From Planctomycetota bacterium (GTDB lineage Bacteria > Planctomycetota > UBA8742 > UBA2392), in the NCBI GenBank assembly GCA_016712285.1, contig JADJRK010000001.1:1364001-1428000 (forward strand): 64,000 nucleotides of DNA, given 5' to 3'. The position numbers were made by a program, and so were the translations under genes. How positions within the stretch are numbered: position 1 is the first letter of the stretch; the number at the start of each line of letters is the position of its first letter. The notes beneath the pieces were generated by a model. It made no database searches. It saw only the letters and a list, made by a program, of their open reading frames with translations, and was not told the DNA's origin. Shown here in pieces: positions 33,815 to 42,665 of this stretch.

Positions 33815-34786
33815 ATGTTCACCCGTCCGCTCGGCCACGACAACGTCCGCGAATGGCTTCGCAGCGCGATTTCCGCGCGGCGGCTTGCCGGCGGCTACCT
33901 GTTCATGGGCCCCGACGGCATCGGCAAAGCCGGCGTTGCCCTCGAGTTTGCGGCTGCGCAACGCTGCGAAGCGGGCACAGGCTGGAGCTGTTGCGAGTGC
34001 GGCGAGTGCAAGCGGGTCCTCAAGGGCATTCACCCAAGCGTGAAGTCCTTCGCCAAGCCGGCGGACAAGACCGCATTTCCCGTTGAGCTTGTACGCGAGA
34101 TCGTTGACGAGGCCAGCGTGAAAGCGCTGGAGCCGGGGCGGCGGGTGTTCATCGTCGCGGACGCCGACCGCTTCAATGAAAGCAGCGCCAATGCCTTTCT
34201 GAAGACGCTGGAAGAACCGCCCAAAGACCTGACCTTCGTCCTGCTGGCCAACAACGCGGCGCAAGTATTGCCGACCATCCTGTCGCGCTGCCAGCCCGTG
34301 CGCTTCGCCCCGCTGGACGACGCGCAGTTGCAGCGCGCGACACAGGGCTGGGACGGCCTCCCCGTCAGTCCCGAGGGCCGTGCCATCCTTTCCCGCGCGG
34401 CGCAGGGCAGCCCGGGAATGCTGCGGCGCCTCGCCGAGGGCAAAGTGCTCGAGACCGCCCGCGACTTCCTGAAATCCGTACGCGACGACCCGTTTCACGC
34501 ATCAGAGTTGATGACGGCCGCGCTGACCGGCGACGACAACGAAGCCAAGCGCGAACAGTTGCGCGACATCCTGGCACTGCTGACCGCGGCGCTGCGTGAC
34601 CGCATGTCCGGCGCCCTGGGCGCATTCGACGTAAAGCCGCTCACGCGCGCCATCGGGCAAGAGGCAAACTCAGCCGACGCCATGGCCGCGGCGGTGCTGC
34701 GCCTGGACGACCTGCGGGAAAGGGTAGACGGCAACGCCAACCTGAAACTCGCCTGCGACGCGATCGCGCTGAGTTGGCCGGCGTGA
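33815..34786 (+). CDS. holB: DNA polymerase III delta-prime subunit
   Basis: 323 residues. Part of the clamp loader. The AAA+ core is visible: YLFMGPDGIGKAGVALEFA (Walker A with Ala in place of Ser/Thr, as in delta-prime subunits that do not hydrolyse ATP), cysteines SCCECGECKRV for zinc, RRVFIVADADRFNESSANAFLKTLEEPP, and PTILSRCQPVRF (the SRC arginine-finger motif). DnaX is the alternative, but length and degenerate Walker A favour HolB. It stands alone, divergent from atpG. Confidence 0.9.
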   Translation: MFTRPLGHDNVREWLRSAISARRLAGGYLFMGPDGIGKAGVALEFAAAQRCEAGTGWSCCECGECKRVLKGIHPSVKSFAKPADKTAFPVELVREIVDEASVKALEPGRRVFIVADADRFNESSANAFLKTLEEPPKDLTFVLLANNAAQVLPTILSRCQPVRFAPLDDAQLQRATQGWDGLPVSPEGRAILSRAAQGSPGMLRRLAEGKVLETARDFLKSVRDDPFHASELMTAALTGDDNEAKREQLRDILALLTAALRDRMSGALGAFDVKPLTRAIGQEANSADAMAAAVLRLDDLRERVDGNANLKLACDAIALSWPA

Positions 34787-34788
34787 AC

Positions 34789-36423
34789 TCAGGGCTCAAG
34801 TTCGCTGACATCGAGTTGAACCGTCACTGAGTACTGCTCCGGCGAGAGGTTGATTTTTGCTCTCGCAACGGAGCCTCCGCCAGCCAATGTCGCAAACACC
34901 GTGTAGCCACGCAATGGAAGTCCAGCATACGCGTGGGTCGCATCATCGAGGCGATACGGCGGAAAGATGACCCCTGCCTCATTGGGTTGCGATAGGAAGA
35001 CACGATATTGCGAGCCTTCCTTTGTGCCCACCAGTTCTAAAGTGATCGTTCCGATAGCTTGATTCAGCACAATCTCGCCAAGATCGATTTGTTGGCCGGC
35101 CACGGTGTTACATTCAATCGTCACCGGTTCCCTGCCAGCAGCTTCAGCCTCCAGCGTGATCTTTCCGGCGGGCAAACCGGTGACACACACATTGCCATCT
35201 GCGTCCGAGACCCAATGCAGTGGGACATTCGGCAGCGGGGGCTTACCACCCCGGAAGCAGAGGTAAGAACCGTTAGACGGGCGCAGGGCGCCCCGGACGA
35301 CCGGAAAGGCGTCTGTATCAATCAGCCGTGCGCGGACCACGGCTCCTGGCGCCAGGGTCGCTTCAACAGTGGATACCTTTCCAGTTTCAACTTCTATCCA
35401 GTTGGAACGCCAGGCCCAAGGTCCAAGAATGGATACTCGGTAGCGGTATCCAGCCGGCAATTTGTCGCTTTCCCAGTGGTCGCGGTCCGGTCCGAGCTGC
35501 CCTCCGCGCGCAAAACCGTCGTCGGACTCTATGGTCACGCTGCTGTCAATCCCGCTGAGCGCTCCGACAAATTGGACTCGAATGCCGCCAAGGGGCTTGT
35601 CGCTTTTTGGAGCGACAATCTGCAATTCTCGTCCCGAGTTGAGGTCAGCTACACTGAACTCGGCAAAACCATCATCATAGCCGATACGGCGGCAGAACGC
35701 CTTGCACGCTAGCGGCCGGTCAATCGGTACACGCTTGACTGTGACGGTGCCGTCGACAGCGAGACTGGGCATCTCCGAATACCCAATGTCTTTGTTCTTG
35801 AGACTAATTGCGTATGTAAGGGGCTGCCCGTCCTCACACAGAGCCCGAAACGAGACAGACTTGGCCGCAGACAGGACCATGACGATCGGTTCGGCCACAG
35901 CGAAATCTGCAGTGACACTCTTGCTCCACCAATGCTCTTCGAGAAGTTCAAGCCGAACGATGTGGTCAGGCGAAGATGTCACCTCAAACTGACCTGCTTC
36001 GTCCGTGATAAGCACACTTGTTTGATGGTATTCGCCAGCCCGCTCCGCAGGATTGCGTGACCGGGGTCGTTCACTGACGCGACAGGAAACACTCATCCTC
36101 GGCAGAGGCTTCGCGGCAATGTCAACGCACCTAACTGTGATCTTTGCTGGACCGTCCTGCTGTTCAGTGGGAACAGGCGCATGGTTCGAGTCCCGTGGGA
36201 GGCGCGGGTCACCGGAAATCCGATGGTCATCCGCAATTGCCGGTGTTGAAACCGGGGCGCCGTTGTGCGCAGTGCCGTCGACGCTGGCAGGGCGATGACG
36301 TGGGGAAGAAACCTCAAAGGCCCAAAGGTGCCCTACAATCGCGCCCGTCAACACGGTGACAACGAGTGTCGCCAGCACAATTGCACTGTTGCGGCGCTTC
36401 CGATGGCTGTCTCTGGAGTTCAT
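34789..36423 (-). CDS. Membrane-anchored beta-sandwich repeat protein
   Basis: 544 residues. One N-terminal helix (IVLATLVVTVLTGAIVGHLWAF) with basic residues before it gives a cytoplasm-in, domain-out topology. The exported part holds several carboxypeptidase-regulatory/CnaB-like beta-sandwich units (AKITVRCVDIAAKPLPRMSV, GAVVRARLIDTDAFPVVRGAL, VCVTGLPAGKITLEAEAAGREP). Its ATG overlaps the stop of the upstream gene as ATGA (36420-36423), so the two are translationally coupled. GC content is visibly lower than around it. No enzymatic motif. Confidence 0.75.
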   Translation of the reverse strand: MNSRDSHRKRRNSAIVLATLVVTVLTGAIVGHLWAFEVSSPRHRPASVDGTAHNGAPVSTPAIADDHRISGDPRLPRDSNHAPVPTEQQDGPAKITVRCVDIAAKPLPRMSVSCRVSERPRSRNPAERAGEYHQTSVLITDEAGQFEVTSSPDHIVRLELLEEHWWSKSVTADFAVAEPIVMVLSAAKSVSFRALCEDGQPLTYAISLKNKDIGYSEMPSLAVDGTVTVKRVPIDRPLACKAFCRRIGYDDGFAEFSVADLNSGRELQIVAPKSDKPLGGIRVQFVGALSGIDSSVTIESDDGFARGGQLGPDRDHWESDKLPAGYRYRVSILGPWAWRSNWIEVETGKVSTVEATLAPGAVVRARLIDTDAFPVVRGALRPSNGSYLCFRGGKPPLPNVPLHWVSDADGNVCVTGLPAGKITLEAEAAGREPVTIECNTVAGQQIDLGEIVLNQAIGTITLELVGTKEGSQYRVFLSQPNEAGVIFPPYRLDDATHAYAGLPLRGYTVFATLAGGGSVARAKINLSPEQYSVTVQLDVSELEP

Positions 36424-37235
36424 CCGATGTAGTAGGTGTCAATCACCTTCCAACCGCCATTGACCCAACCCCATGCTGCAAGAACTCCAGTCCAGGTTCC
36501 ATGCCAATCGTCGTCCACAAGGACATGCGTGGAAAGGCTTACGTCCTCCTCCTCATTGGAATGCATGTACTGTTTCCCGTAGCAATACAGGGAGAAGTTG
36601 ACGTCATGCGAGTAGATTTCCTGCCCCTCAGGAGGAAGGACAATGTATCCAAAAAGTCGCGACAGCGACACAGGGATACCGTCGACACCCGACTCAACCC
36701 AACTGCTTCCTACGCCTCCCGCTGGGGTGAAAAAGCCGTATTGCCCCGGCTTCGTAATGGAATCAACGACGACCTGAGATGCCTCCCAACCCACAAAGTC
36801 CCCTGTGACCTGTACAATGCCCGTGGTCTCGGCGCGATACGCCTCTTCAACCGGGAAAGCGCCGGTGGACACATATGTTGCCCCTGCTCGAATCTCGCCG
36901 GGGTAGAAGGCCATCAAGTGCCACTTTGCAAGATCAACATCAGTGATTTCGCCCTCGTACACCACGGTGGCATCGGTGGTCACCCACTGATTGTACTGGT
37001 TGTCCTCTCCATCAAAGAAGGAGCTAACCCCGGTGACAAACGAGTTGCCTGCCTGAGCGGTCATAAAGCCACCTGCAGGAGCCGGCCAAGTATACGAAAT
37101 GTCACCCGAGTTCGTTGGGGTCACATTCACCGTCGAGTCCGGCAGCGCCCATACCGTGCCGGCAAAGCTGAGGGCAAAAGACGACAGCATGGCGACAAGC
37201 GCAAACCGGATCACACGTTTTGTGAAAGGTTGCAT
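36420..37235 (-). CDS. Secreted protein of unknown function
   Basis: 271 residues. Signal peptide MQPFTKRVIRFALVAMLSSF...AGTVWA. The mature part is rich in Trp, Tyr, Gly and Val and predicts beta-structure (GEITDVDLAKWHLMAFYPGEIRAG, ending WGWVNGGWKVIDTYYIG). No family recognised. GGAG lies eight bases before ATG 37235. It leads a two-gene unit with the membrane-anchored protein downstream, behind the homopolymer-containing promoter at 37261-37291. Its codon use is less GC-rich than its neighbours, suggesting acquisition. Confidence 0.7.
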   Translation of the reverse strand: MQPFTKRVIRFALVAMLSSFALSFAGTVWALPDSTVNVTPTNSGDISYTWPAPAGGFMTAQAGNSFVTGVSSFFDGEDNQYNQWVTTDATVVYEGEITDVDLAKWHLMAFYPGEIRAGATYVSTGAFPVEEAYRAETTGIVQVTGDFVGWEASQVVVDSITKPGQYGFFTPAGGVGSSWVESGVDGIPVSLSRLFGYIVLPPEGQEIYSHDVNFSLYCYGKQYMHSNEEEDVSLSTHVLVDDDWHGTWTGVLAAWGWVNGGWKVIDTYYIG

Positions 37236-37260
37236 AAGTAGCTCTCCATGAGGTGCCTGC

Positions 37261-37291
37261 AGTATACCCCCCCCCCCTAAGGGAATTGCAA
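37261..37291 (-). promoter_or_regulatory. Promoter with C11/G11 tract in the spacer
   Basis: On the minus strand: -35 TTGCAA (37291-37286), spacer of 19 including a run of 11 G (37277-37267), -10 TATACT (37266-37261). The gene start is 25 bases further on with a good ribosome site between. Loss of two bases from the tract would give the optimal 17-base spacer. Confidence 0.6.
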
Positions 37292-37454
37292 ACGCACAAA
37301 TGAGAAATGCATGTCGTGGGCGATTGGTGCATGTCGGTTACGGTGCCACTCGAACTTCGACCGAGAACCTGACGCCTCTCGCCGCGTATGGCTGGCAATG
37401 CAACTCTTGGACGGACTTTGTACCGTGTTCGTCCCCCGCGTGCCTTCGTCGCTT

Positions 37455-40100
37455 ATGAAGCAAACGCGTGCGTTGCTGATCTGCCTGACGGCTGCACTCT
37501 GCGGCGGGCTACTGCACGCCCAGAGTGCCGATAAGCCAAATCCCGGTCAGGACAAGCCTTCGGTCGAGATCGGGTTTGTGGTTGCCGAGAACCAGGAGAC
37601 TTTCTGGGAGATCTGGCGCGAGGGCGAGGACGGCCCCTGGGTGCTCGCGCTGCCCTACGCCATTGAAATGACCTACCGCGACCGCACCGAGCCCGACCTG
37701 CTCGGCCGCACCGAGGAAAAGAAGCTGCGTCTGCTTTCTGACCGCGCGCTGATCTGGTTCGAGCCCGAAGACGAAAAGGTTGACGCCAACGACCCCTTTC
37801 TGGCCCTGAGCAAGGGCATCAAGAACCTTCAGTTCTACGGCGAAGGCAACGTGTGGCTCCAGTACTCGGTCGGCAAAGAGTCGCTGACCATCCGCGCCGA
37901 CCTGATCTTTCTTGATTTCGCGCGCAGCAAGATCGTGCGCTACAACGCCAACGGCGAAGCCAACTTCGAAACCGGCATGAACCTTTCCGGCCGCGCGACG
38001 AACCCGCGCGTCCACTCCGGTGCAGCCGCAGGGGGCAAAGACGACGGCCTGCCGCTGGGCACCGGCGTTGGCGTCGGCGATGCCTCGCCCGACGCCGAGG
38101 ACCCGGCCAGCGACGACACCGTGGGCTCAGCGCCGTCCGAAGACGCCAAGCCCCTGCCGTTCGGCACGCCGAACTCGCTGCCGCAAGAGCGCGGGGTGCG
38201 CCTGTTCGCGCGCGCGAAGTTCCTGCGCATCCTGTCGATCACGCAGCATGAACAGGAAATTGAGCTTGAGGACGGAAGCATCAGCTCGAGCAGCCTGGCG
38301 GTTGCCAGCTACTCGATCTATGCGCAGTTCCTGACGCTGAAGCTGTCGCGCGTGCGCAGCACCGCCTACATCACCCGGCCAAGCATTCGCGTGCTCGACT
38401 ATCCGTTGCTTACTCTCCCGGTCCAAGATTACGCATTTGACCTGGACAGTCAGCCGCCGATTCGCCAGTTCGAGCTCAGCTCAAGCACCCGCTTCGGCTT
38501 TGCCCTGCGCACGTACATTGATGCCGTGGCGACCTATGACTTCTTTGCCGACCCCGAGCCGCCGTTTCACCCGCTGCAACTGGGGCCGCAGGTCGATTAC
38601 TTCACGAAGCGCGGCCTGGCACTGGGCGTGAACATGGACTGGGGTGGCATTGACGCCTTTGACCGCTTCGCGCGTGCCAGCGTGCGCAGCACCTACATCA
38701 ACGATCGCGGCGACGACCGCGACCGCGCCCGCGAACTTGGCTGGTATCCCACAGAAAAGGTCGGCCGGGGCCGCTTTCTGGGCATGTACAGCCAGGCGTT
38801 TGGCTCGGGCATCCAACTCGACAACATGTTCAACTACGACACCGACCGCCACTACCGCCGCGAATTCTATGAGCGCGAGTACGACAACAATGAACCGATC
38901 GACAGCTACATACTGCTGACCAAGCGCAACGGGGACCTGAACTACTTTCTGCTGCTTGAGCCGCGCATTCACCCGTGGCTCAGCAAGACCGAGTACCTGC
39001 CCTCGCTGGGCTTTGACGCGCAGCGCGCATCGGTCGGCGACTTCGGGCTGCAACTCTCAAGCCACACCGAGGCCAGCCTGCTGCGCTTTTCACCGGGCGA
39101 GGGCGACAAGCGCGACGTGACCTACGTTCCCCGCGCCGACAGCACGACCTGGTTCAACATGCCGTTTGAACTGGGCCCCTTCGCCATTGACCCGTACGCG
39201 GGCGCGCGTGTGACCGTGGCCAACCGCTTCCTGCACATCCCCGAAGGCTCAAGCCGCCCCGGCCTGGCGTCGGACGGCACTTATCCCGGGCTGCGCAGCG
39301 ACCACCGGCAGGATTGGGGCATCCTGTACCGCATCATGCCGATCATCGGCCTGCATATGCAGACGTTTCTGACCGGCACGTACCCTGACGTGAAAATCCC
39401 GTGGCTGGGCATCGACGGCCTGCGCCACGTGATTGCGCCATTCGTGCGATACAACAACGTGCTGTACAACAGCCTCGACGACATCCCGGGCCGCGCGTTC
39501 ATCCCGATGGATGAGGTGGACGTGCTGGACGAGTTTCACGAGATCCGGGTGGGGCTGCGCAACCGGCTGCAGACGCGCGTCGGCCGAGACGAAAAACGCC
39601 ACACGGCCGACTACTTTGAGGTGATGGCGGAAATCCCGATGTACCCGCAACGCCAGCGCGACAACGGCGGCCGCTTCTTCGGCGACCTTGAGCTTGCCGC
39701 GAACTGGCGGCCCGCGCCCGGGTTTGCGCTGGCTGGCAACATGTTCATTGACGTCTACACCGGCAACGTCGAGCGCGCGTCGGCCAGCTTTCGATTCGAC
39801 ATTCTGAACTTCGGCCAGGCGAACATTTACTACCGCCTGCTCAAACACCAGCACCAGGTCGTGGGCATCCAGCTTGAGCTGACGCTGAGCGAGCTGTATC
39901 GCATCAACGCCAAGCAGGAGTTTGACCTTGAACGCGGGCGCTTCCGCGACACTCGCGTTGAGCTGCACCGTGAAGTGCTTGAGGCGCTGGACCTGGGCTT
40001 CGTGTTCGTGCGCGACGCTGTCGATGGTGACGTTGGTTTCTACTTCAGCATCAGCGTGGCCTTTCGCGCACCCCGCGGCAGCAGCAGCCTGTTGAGGTAG
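37455..40100 (+). CDS. lptD: LptD/OstA-like LPS-assembly outer-membrane protein
   Basis: 881 residues from ATG 37455, which gives a signal peptide (MKQTRALLICLTAALCGGLLHAQ); the in-frame sequence upstream to 37311 is not protein-like. The N-terminal part, with LLSDRALIWFEPEDEKV, LQFYGEGNVWLQ and ADLIFLDFARSKIV, fits an OstA/LptA-type beta-jellyroll. The C-terminal 550 residues alternate aromatic and polar residues and are rich in Arg/Tyr, as in LptD beta-barrels. An acidic linker (ASPDAEDPASDDTVGSAPSED) separates them. It implies an LPS-bearing outer membrane. No other lpt gene is near. Confidence 0.75.
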   Translation: MKQTRALLICLTAALCGGLLHAQSADKPNPGQDKPSVEIGFVVAENQETFWEIWREGEDGPWVLALPYAIEMTYRDRTEPDLLGRTEEKKLRLLSDRALIWFEPEDEKVDANDPFLALSKGIKNLQFYGEGNVWLQYSVGKESLTIRADLIFLDFARSKIVRYNANGEANFETGMNLSGRATNPRVHSGAAAGGKDDGLPLGTGVGVGDASPDAEDPASDDTVGSAPSEDAKPLPFGTPNSLPQERGVRLFARAKFLRILSITQHEQEIELEDGSISSSSLAVASYSIYAQFLTLKLSRVRSTAYITRPSIRVLDYPLLTLPVQDYAFDLDSQPPIRQFELSSSTRFGFALRTYIDAVATYDFFADPEPPFHPLQLGPQVDYFTKRGLALGVNMDWGGIDAFDRFARASVRSTYINDRGDDRDRARELGWYPTEKVGRGRFLGMYSQAFGSGIQLDNMFNYDTDRHYRREFYEREYDNNEPIDSYILLTKRNGDLNYFLLLEPRIHPWLSKTEYLPSLGFDAQRASVGDFGLQLSSHTEASLLRFSPGEGDKRDVTYVPRADSTTWFNMPFELGPFAIDPYAGARVTVANRFLHIPEGSSRPGLASDGTYPGLRSDHRQDWGILYRIMPIIGLHMQTFLTGTYPDVKIPWLGIDGLRHVIAPFVRYNNVLYNSLDDIPGRAFIPMDEVDVLDEFHEIRVGLRNRLQTRVGRDEKRHTADYFEVMAEIPMYPQRQRDNGGRFFGDLELAANWRPAPGFALAGNMFIDVYTGNVERASASFRFDILNFGQANIYYRLLKHQHQVVGIQLELTLSELYRINAKQEFDLERGRFRDTRVELHREVLEALDLGFVFVRDAVDGDVGFYFSISVAFRAPRGSSSLLR

Positions 40101-40101
40101 C

Positions 40102-40125
40102 GCCCGGCGACAGCTTGCGCTCGGG
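40102..40125. repeat. Degenerate inverse REP-like element
   Basis: GCCCGGCGACAGC followed by TTGCGCTCGGGC resembles the reverse complement of the unit at 31548. It starts two bases after the lptD stop codon TAG (40098-40100). Confidence 0.5.
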
Positions 40126-40161
40126 CCCGACGTTTCCCAAACTCCCGCCCCGGAGGGATGC

Positions 40162-41472
40162 ATGAAGATCAGTATCGTTGGATCAGGCCACGTAGGATTG
40201 GTCAGCGGCGTCTGCTTTGCCGAAAAGGGCCACGAAGTGCTTTGCGTGGACCACGACAAGGACAAGCTTGCCAAGCTCAAGCGCAGCGAGTCGCCGTTCT
40301 TTGAACCCGGCATGCCCGAATTGCTGGCAAAGCACCAGGCCTCCAAGCGGCTGCACTTCTCTGACCGCACCGAAGACGCTGTGGACTTCGGCCAGGCCAT
40401 CTTCATCTGCGTGGGCACACCCAGCACTGAACGCGGCAAAGCCGACATGAGCTTTGTCGAGAAGGTCGCCCGGACGATCGCCGAGAACCTGAAAGACTAC
40501 CGCCTGGTGATCGAAAAGAGCACTGTCCCGATCAAGACCGGCGAGCGCATCAAGCGCACGATGGGCCGCTACATCAAGGGCGACGTGAACTTCGACGTCG
40601 CAAGCAATCCCGAGTTCCTGCGTGAGGGCAGCGCGATTGAAGACACGCTTAAGCCCGACCGCGTGGTGATCGGCGTGGACTCGGCCAAGGCCGAGTCCCT
40701 GCTGCGCGAAGTGTACAAAGGCTTTGACTGTCCCATCGTTGTAACCAGCGTCGGCAGCGCCGAGCTGATCAAGCACGCCAGCAACAGTTTTCTTGCCCTC
40801 AAGATTACCTACGCCAACTGGCTGGCGCGCCTGTGTGAAGCCAGCGGCGCCGATGTTGACGAAGTCGTCAACGGCATGGGGCTTGACCACCGCATCGGCA
40901 AGCACTTCTTCGGCGCAGGCATCGGGTACGGCGGCAGCTGCTTTCCCAAGGATGTGGACGCGCTGGCACACATCAGCGAAGAAATCGGCGTTGATGCACC
41001 CATGATCCGCCTGATCAGCGACACTAACAAAGGCCAGCTTGAGCGCTTCTACAACATGATTGAGCGCGAACTGTGGGTGCTGAACGACAAGACCCTTGCC
41101 GTATGGGGACTTGCGTTCAAGCCCAACACCGACGACCTGCGCGAGGCGCCTGCGCTGCGCCTGATCGAGAAACTCAAGGCAGCCGGTGCCCGGCTTCGGG
41201 TGCACGACCCGGTGGCGATGCCGAACACGCGAAAGCTCCACCCGGACCTGTACTACGCGAACGACCCGATCGACGCGTGCAACGGCGCTGACGCGCTGAT
41301 CGTGGCGACCGAGTGGCCCCAGTACAAGCAAGCCGACCTTGCCAAGGTCAAGGCAACGTTGCGCGTGCCGATGATCTTTGACGGCCGCAACTGCATTGAC
41401 CGCAAGCGCGTGTCTGAGTTGGGCATGACACTTTTCGGCGTAGGCAAAGAACCGGTCAAACCGGGCGAGTAA
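40162..41472 (+). CDS. ugd: UDP-glucose 6-dehydrogenase
   Basis: 436 residues; GGAGG five bases before ATG 40162. Oxidises UDP-glucose to UDP-glucuronate with two NAD+, feeding surface polysaccharides. NAD site MKISIVGSGHVGLVSGVCFA; ICVGTPSTE; KSTVPIKTGERI; NPEFLREGSAIED; catalytic cysteine in GYGGSCFPKDVDAL; AVWGLAFKPNTDDLREAPAL. Complete and of usual length. A GDP-mannose dehydrogenase would look similar, but the motifs fit UDP-glucose better. No glycosyltransferase cluster is near. Confidence 0.93.
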   Translation: MKISIVGSGHVGLVSGVCFAEKGHEVLCVDHDKDKLAKLKRSESPFFEPGMPELLAKHQASKRLHFSDRTEDAVDFGQAIFICVGTPSTERGKADMSFVEKVARTIAENLKDYRLVIEKSTVPIKTGERIKRTMGRYIKGDVNFDVASNPEFLREGSAIEDTLKPDRVVIGVDSAKAESLLREVYKGFDCPIVVTSVGSAELIKHASNSFLALKITYANWLARLCEASGADVDEVVNGMGLDHRIGKHFFGAGIGYGGSCFPKDVDALAHISEEIGVDAPMIRLISDTNKGQLERFYNMIERELWVLNDKTLAVWGLAFKPNTDDLREAPALRLIEKLKAAGARLRVHDPVAMPNTRKLHPDLYYANDPIDACNGADALIVATEWPQYKQADLAKVKATLRVPMIFDGRNCIDRKRVSELGMTLFGVGKEPVKPGE

Positions 41473-41549
41473 CCTTGTCGTGCGGTGTCGGTGACGCTGT
41501 GTTGCGTGTATCCTGCGCCGGTTTCACGGCCCGACACTGGACGCTGAAC

Positions 41550-42662
41550 ATGCTCATTCTTGGCATCGAAACTTCCTGTGATGACACCGCCGTCGCACTT
41601 GTCGAGGACGGGTGGAAGATCCGCGCCGGTGCCCGCTCCAGCCAGGAGAAGATGCACGCCGAATATGGCGGCATCGTGCCCGAGGTCGCCTGCCGCGTGC
41701 ACCTGGAGACGTTGCTGCCGCTGCTCGACAAGGTGCGCAAAGAGGCGGGCGTTGAGCTGCGCGACATTGACGCCATCGCCGCCACCAACCAGCCCGGCCT
41801 CGTGGGCAGCCTGTATGTCGGCCTGAGTGCAGCCAAGGCACTTGCCTGGTCGCTGGGCAAACCGCTGATCGCCGTCGATCACATTGAGGCGCACATTTAT
41901 GCCGTGCACATGGCCGAAAAGGACCTGTCCTATCCGCACGTGAGCGTCGTGGTCAGCGGCGGCCACACCGACATCTTTATCAGCACGGGCCCTACCGAGC
42001 ACAAGTTGATCACACGCACGCTGGATGACGCCGCGGGCGAGTGCTTTGACAAGGTCGCAGCGCTGCTCGGCATCGGCTATCCGGGCGGGCCGGCCATCCA
42101 GATGACCAGCCTGGGCGGCGACCGCGATGCCGTGCCGTTCCCACGCGGCGAAGGCGGCCCCGACGGCCTGCAGCTCAGCTTCAGCGGGCTCAAGACGGCG
42201 GTGCTGAACGACCTGCGCAAGCGCGGCTTTGTGTTCGAAGCCGCAAAGAATTCCGGGCGCATGATCTCGGCGCGCGCGCCGGCCACGCCGGTGCCGAAGT
42301 CAGAAACGCGCACGTTGTCGGTGCGGCTGCCGCTGGCTGACATCGCCGCGAGCTTTCAGGAAGCCGCCGTGGACATATTGATTCGCGCCACGCTGGCAGC
42401 AACGCGCAAGTCGCGCTGCAAGAGCGTCGTGCTCGCGGGCGGCGTTGCAGCCAACAAGCGGCTGCGCGAGAAAATGGCAGCCGCCTGCAAGTCACAGAAG
42501 AACACGCGCTTTGCGGCAGCCCCGCTTAACCTGTGTACCGACAACGCCGAGATGGTGGCGGGCCTGGGCTTTCACAAGCTGCTGTCCGGCCAGACCGCAA
42601 GCATGGACGTCGACGTTCTGCCCAACAAGGACGAGAAGCGTCTGGCTGCGGAAAAGGCCTGA
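41550..42662 (+). CDS. tsaD: tRNA N6-adenosine threonylcarbamoyltransferase
   Basis: 370 residues from ATG 41550, giving the canonical start MLILGIETSCDDTAVAL; GTG 41475 is in frame but precedes unrelated sequence. Transfers the threonylcarbamoyl group to A37 of ANN-decoding tRNAs. ASAK/HSP70 fold marks: HAEYGGIVPEVACRVHLE, the metal motif HIEAHIYAVH, VVSGGHTDIF, DDAAGECFDKVAALLGIGYPGGP, and VVLAGGVAANKRL. An insert of about 30 residues after the ELSFSGLKT-type region (KNSGRMISARAPATPVPKSE) lengthens it relative to E. coli. The rhomboid gene begins three bases after the stop. Confidence 0.96.
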   Translation: MLILGIETSCDDTAVALVEDGWKIRAGARSSQEKMHAEYGGIVPEVACRVHLETLLPLLDKVRKEAGVELRDIDAIAATNQPGLVGSLYVGLSAAKALAWSLGKPLIAVDHIEAHIYAVHMAEKDLSYPHVSVVVSGGHTDIFISTGPTEHKLITRTLDDAAGECFDKVAALLGIGYPGGPAIQMTSLGGDRDAVPFPRGEGGPDGLQLSFSGLKTAVLNDLRKRGFVFEAAKNSGRMISARAPATPVPKSETRTLSVRLPLADIAASFQEAAVDILIRATLAATRKSRCKSVVLAGGVAANKRLREKMAAACKSQKNTRFAAAPLNLCTDNAEMVAGLGFHKLLSGQTASMDVDVLPNKDEKRLAAEKA

Positions 42663-42665
42663 CCG

